A stretch of 5,101 bases of DNA from Pseudomonadota bacterium (lineage in GTDB: Bacteria > Pseudomonadota > Alphaproteobacteria > Rhizobiales > Rhizobiaceae). The stretch's first letter is position 1, and the number at the start of each line of letters is the position of its first letter. The position numbers and the translations under genes were made by a program. Below are positions 3,907 through 5,101 of this stretch, in pieces. The notes below the pieces were generated by a model. That model saw only the letters and a list, made by a program, of their open reading frames with translations, was not told the origin of the DNA and did no database searches. Location of the stretch: positions 1 to 5,101 of the forward strand of contig JAEZHO010000157.1 of the NCBI GenBank assembly GCA_023416545.1, given 5' to 3'.

Positions 3907-5101
3907 CTATTCGGCATCCGTTTCGGGCGGAGCCTCGCCAGCAGCAGAGGCGTCCGGATCGCCGGCATCCACGACGTTCTCGTCGGGACCGCCCTCGCCT
4001 GCCTCGTCGTCGCCTTCAGGCTCGCTGATGCGCTCGACCGAAACCACGCGTTCATCCTTCGCGGTGGAGAAGATGGTCACGCCCTTGGTGGCGCGGCTGG
4101 CGATGCGAATGCCGTCAACCGGGACGCGGATCAGGACGCCACCGTTGGATACGAGCATGATCTGGTCGGCATCCTCGATCGGGAAAGCGGCCACCAGATG
4201 CCCGATTTCGCTCGTGCGGGAGGTATCCGTGGCCCGGATGCCCTTGCCGCCTCGACCCGATGTGCGGAAGTCGTAGGAGGAGGAGCGCTTGCCGAAGCCA
4301 CGCTCCGAAACAGTGAGGACGAACTGCTCGCGCGCCCTCAGTTCCTGGTAGCGCTCCTCGGAAAGCTCGCCTTCGGCCCCGACATCCTCGCCGACGAGAG
4401 CGATATCCTCTTCATCGACGCCCATTGCGCGACGTTCGGCGGCAGACCGCTTCAGGTAAGCTGCGCGCTCCCACGGCTCGGCATCCACATGGCCGACGAT
4501 CGTCATCGAGATGATCCGATCGCCCGGCTGCAGCGTGATGCCGCGCACGCCGATGGAATTGCGGCCCGCAAAGACGCGGACGCTGTCCACCGGGAAGCGG
4601 ATGCACTGGCCGAGCGCGGTCGTCAGCAGCACGTCGTCACGATCGGTGCAGGTCTCGACGGAGAGAATCTCATCGCCCTCCTCGTCCAGCTTCATCGCGA
4701 TCTTGCCGTTGCGGTTGACCTGGACGAAATCGGACAGCTTGTTGCGGCGCACGGTTCCGCGCGTCGTCGAGAACATGACGTCCAGATTGTCCCATGTCGC
4801 CTCGTCTTCAGGCAGCGGCATGATGGTGGTGATGCGTTCGCCGGGCTCCAGCGGCAGCATGTTGATGAGGGCCTTGCCGCGTGACGTCGGCGTGCCGATC
4901 GGCAGGCGCCAGACCTTCTCCTTGTAGACGATGCCGCGCGAGGAGAAGAACAGCACCGGCGTGTGGGTGTTGGCAACGAACAGCCGGGTGACGAAATCCT
5001 CGTCGCGGGTCGCCATTCCGGAGCGCCCCTTGCCGCCGCGGCGCTGCGCCCGGTAGGTCGTCAGCGGCACGCGCTTGATGTAGCCGAGGTGCGAGACGGT
5101 G
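3907..5101 (-). CDS. gyrA: DNA gyrase subunit A, C-terminal portion (5' part beyond the window)
   Basis: GyrA is the breakage-reunion subunit of gyrase (A2B2), which introduces negative supercoils using ATP. Only the last 397 codons are here: the DNA-wrapping beta-pinwheel C-terminal domain. The catalytic tyrosine and the quinolone-resistance region lie outside the window. The canonical GyrA box QRRGGKG, needed for DNA wrapping, is intact at 5046-5026, preceded by HLGYIKRVPLTTYRA. Pinwheel repeats follow (for example LFVANTHTPVLFFSSRG and DDVLLTTALGQCIRF), with a second box-like SGRGGKG at 4260-4240 and RATKGVTIF near the end. A charged insertion of about 50 residues, compared with E. coli, falls at about 4309-4495 and is, as I recall, common in alphaproteobacterial GyrA. 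The protein ends in an acidic tail (EPEGDDEAGEGGPDENVVD...PPETDAE). The frame is open to base 5101; a GTG at 5070 is internal, not a start. Confidence 0.98.
   Translation of the reverse strand, partial: TVSHLGYIKRVPLTTYRAQRRGGKGRSGMATRDEDFVTRLFVANTHTPVLFFSSRGIVYKEKVWRLPIGTPTSRGKALINMLPLEPGERITTIMPLPEDEATWDNLDVMFSTTRGTVRRNKLSDFVQVNRNGKIAMKLDEEGDEILSVETCTDRDDVLLTTALGQCIRFPVDSVRVFAGRNSIGVRGITLQPGDRIISMTIVGHVDAEPWERAAYLKRSAAERRAMGVDEEDIALVGEDVGAEGELSEERYQELRAREQFVLTVSERGFGKRSSSYDFRTSGRGGKGIRATDTSRTSEIGHLVAAFPIEDADQIMLVSNGGVLIRVPVDGIRIASRATKGVTIFSTAKDERVVSVERISEPEGDDEAGEGGPDENVVDAGDPDASAAGEAPPETDAE

Noticed and set aside
4198..4884. Long plus-strand frame (228 codons) opposite gyrA
   Set aside because: Antisense shadow caused by high GC; gyrA on the other strand is unmistakable.

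Overview
The window looks like core chromosome of a high-GC alphaproteobacterium, most likely in the Rhizobiales (Rhizobiaceae-like). The grounds are strong G/C preference at third codon positions, an alphaproteobacterial type of GyrA C-terminal domain, and the gene order gyrA - coaD - two cyclophilins - queA, which I recall from rhizobia. Genus assignment is inference. There is no phage, transposon, CRISPR, tRNA or rRNA signal.

Layout from the right edge, following the minus strand. The 3' part of gyrA (DNA gyrase subunit A, C-terminal domain with an intact GyrA box) enters at 5101 and stops at 3907, followed by a strong bidirectional hairpin terminator (3860-3896). After a 688-base gap on this strand comes a compact co-directional run: coaD (CoA biosynthesis), a signal-peptide-bearing cyclophilin (ppiA) and a cytoplasmic cyclophilin (ppiB), closed by a minus-strand intrinsic terminator (1521-1550). 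Beyond it are a small YdcZ/DUF606-type membrane protein gene and, four bases later, queA (tRNA queuosine synthesis), whose last few codons are cut off by the left edge.

The gap between gyrA and coaD is the least ordinary part. On the plus strand, against the direction of every neighbour, it holds two very short genes of 59 and 44 codons (3446-3625 and 3651-3785). Each has a good Shine-Dalgarno sequence, GC-rich third positions and one predicted transmembrane helix. They run into the shared terminator. Upstream, between them and the divergent coaD, lie a 9-base direct repeat with an 11-base period (3278-3297), spaced like an OmpR/PhoB-family operator, and a possible 10-residue leader ORF that ends one base before the first small gene. 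I recognise neither small protein; they are the best candidates here for something undescribed.

Functionally the large genes are housekeeping: DNA topology, cofactor synthesis, protein folding in cytoplasm and periplasm, and tRNA modification. Apart from the possible pairing of the two cyclophilins and of the two microproteins, I see no shared pathway.
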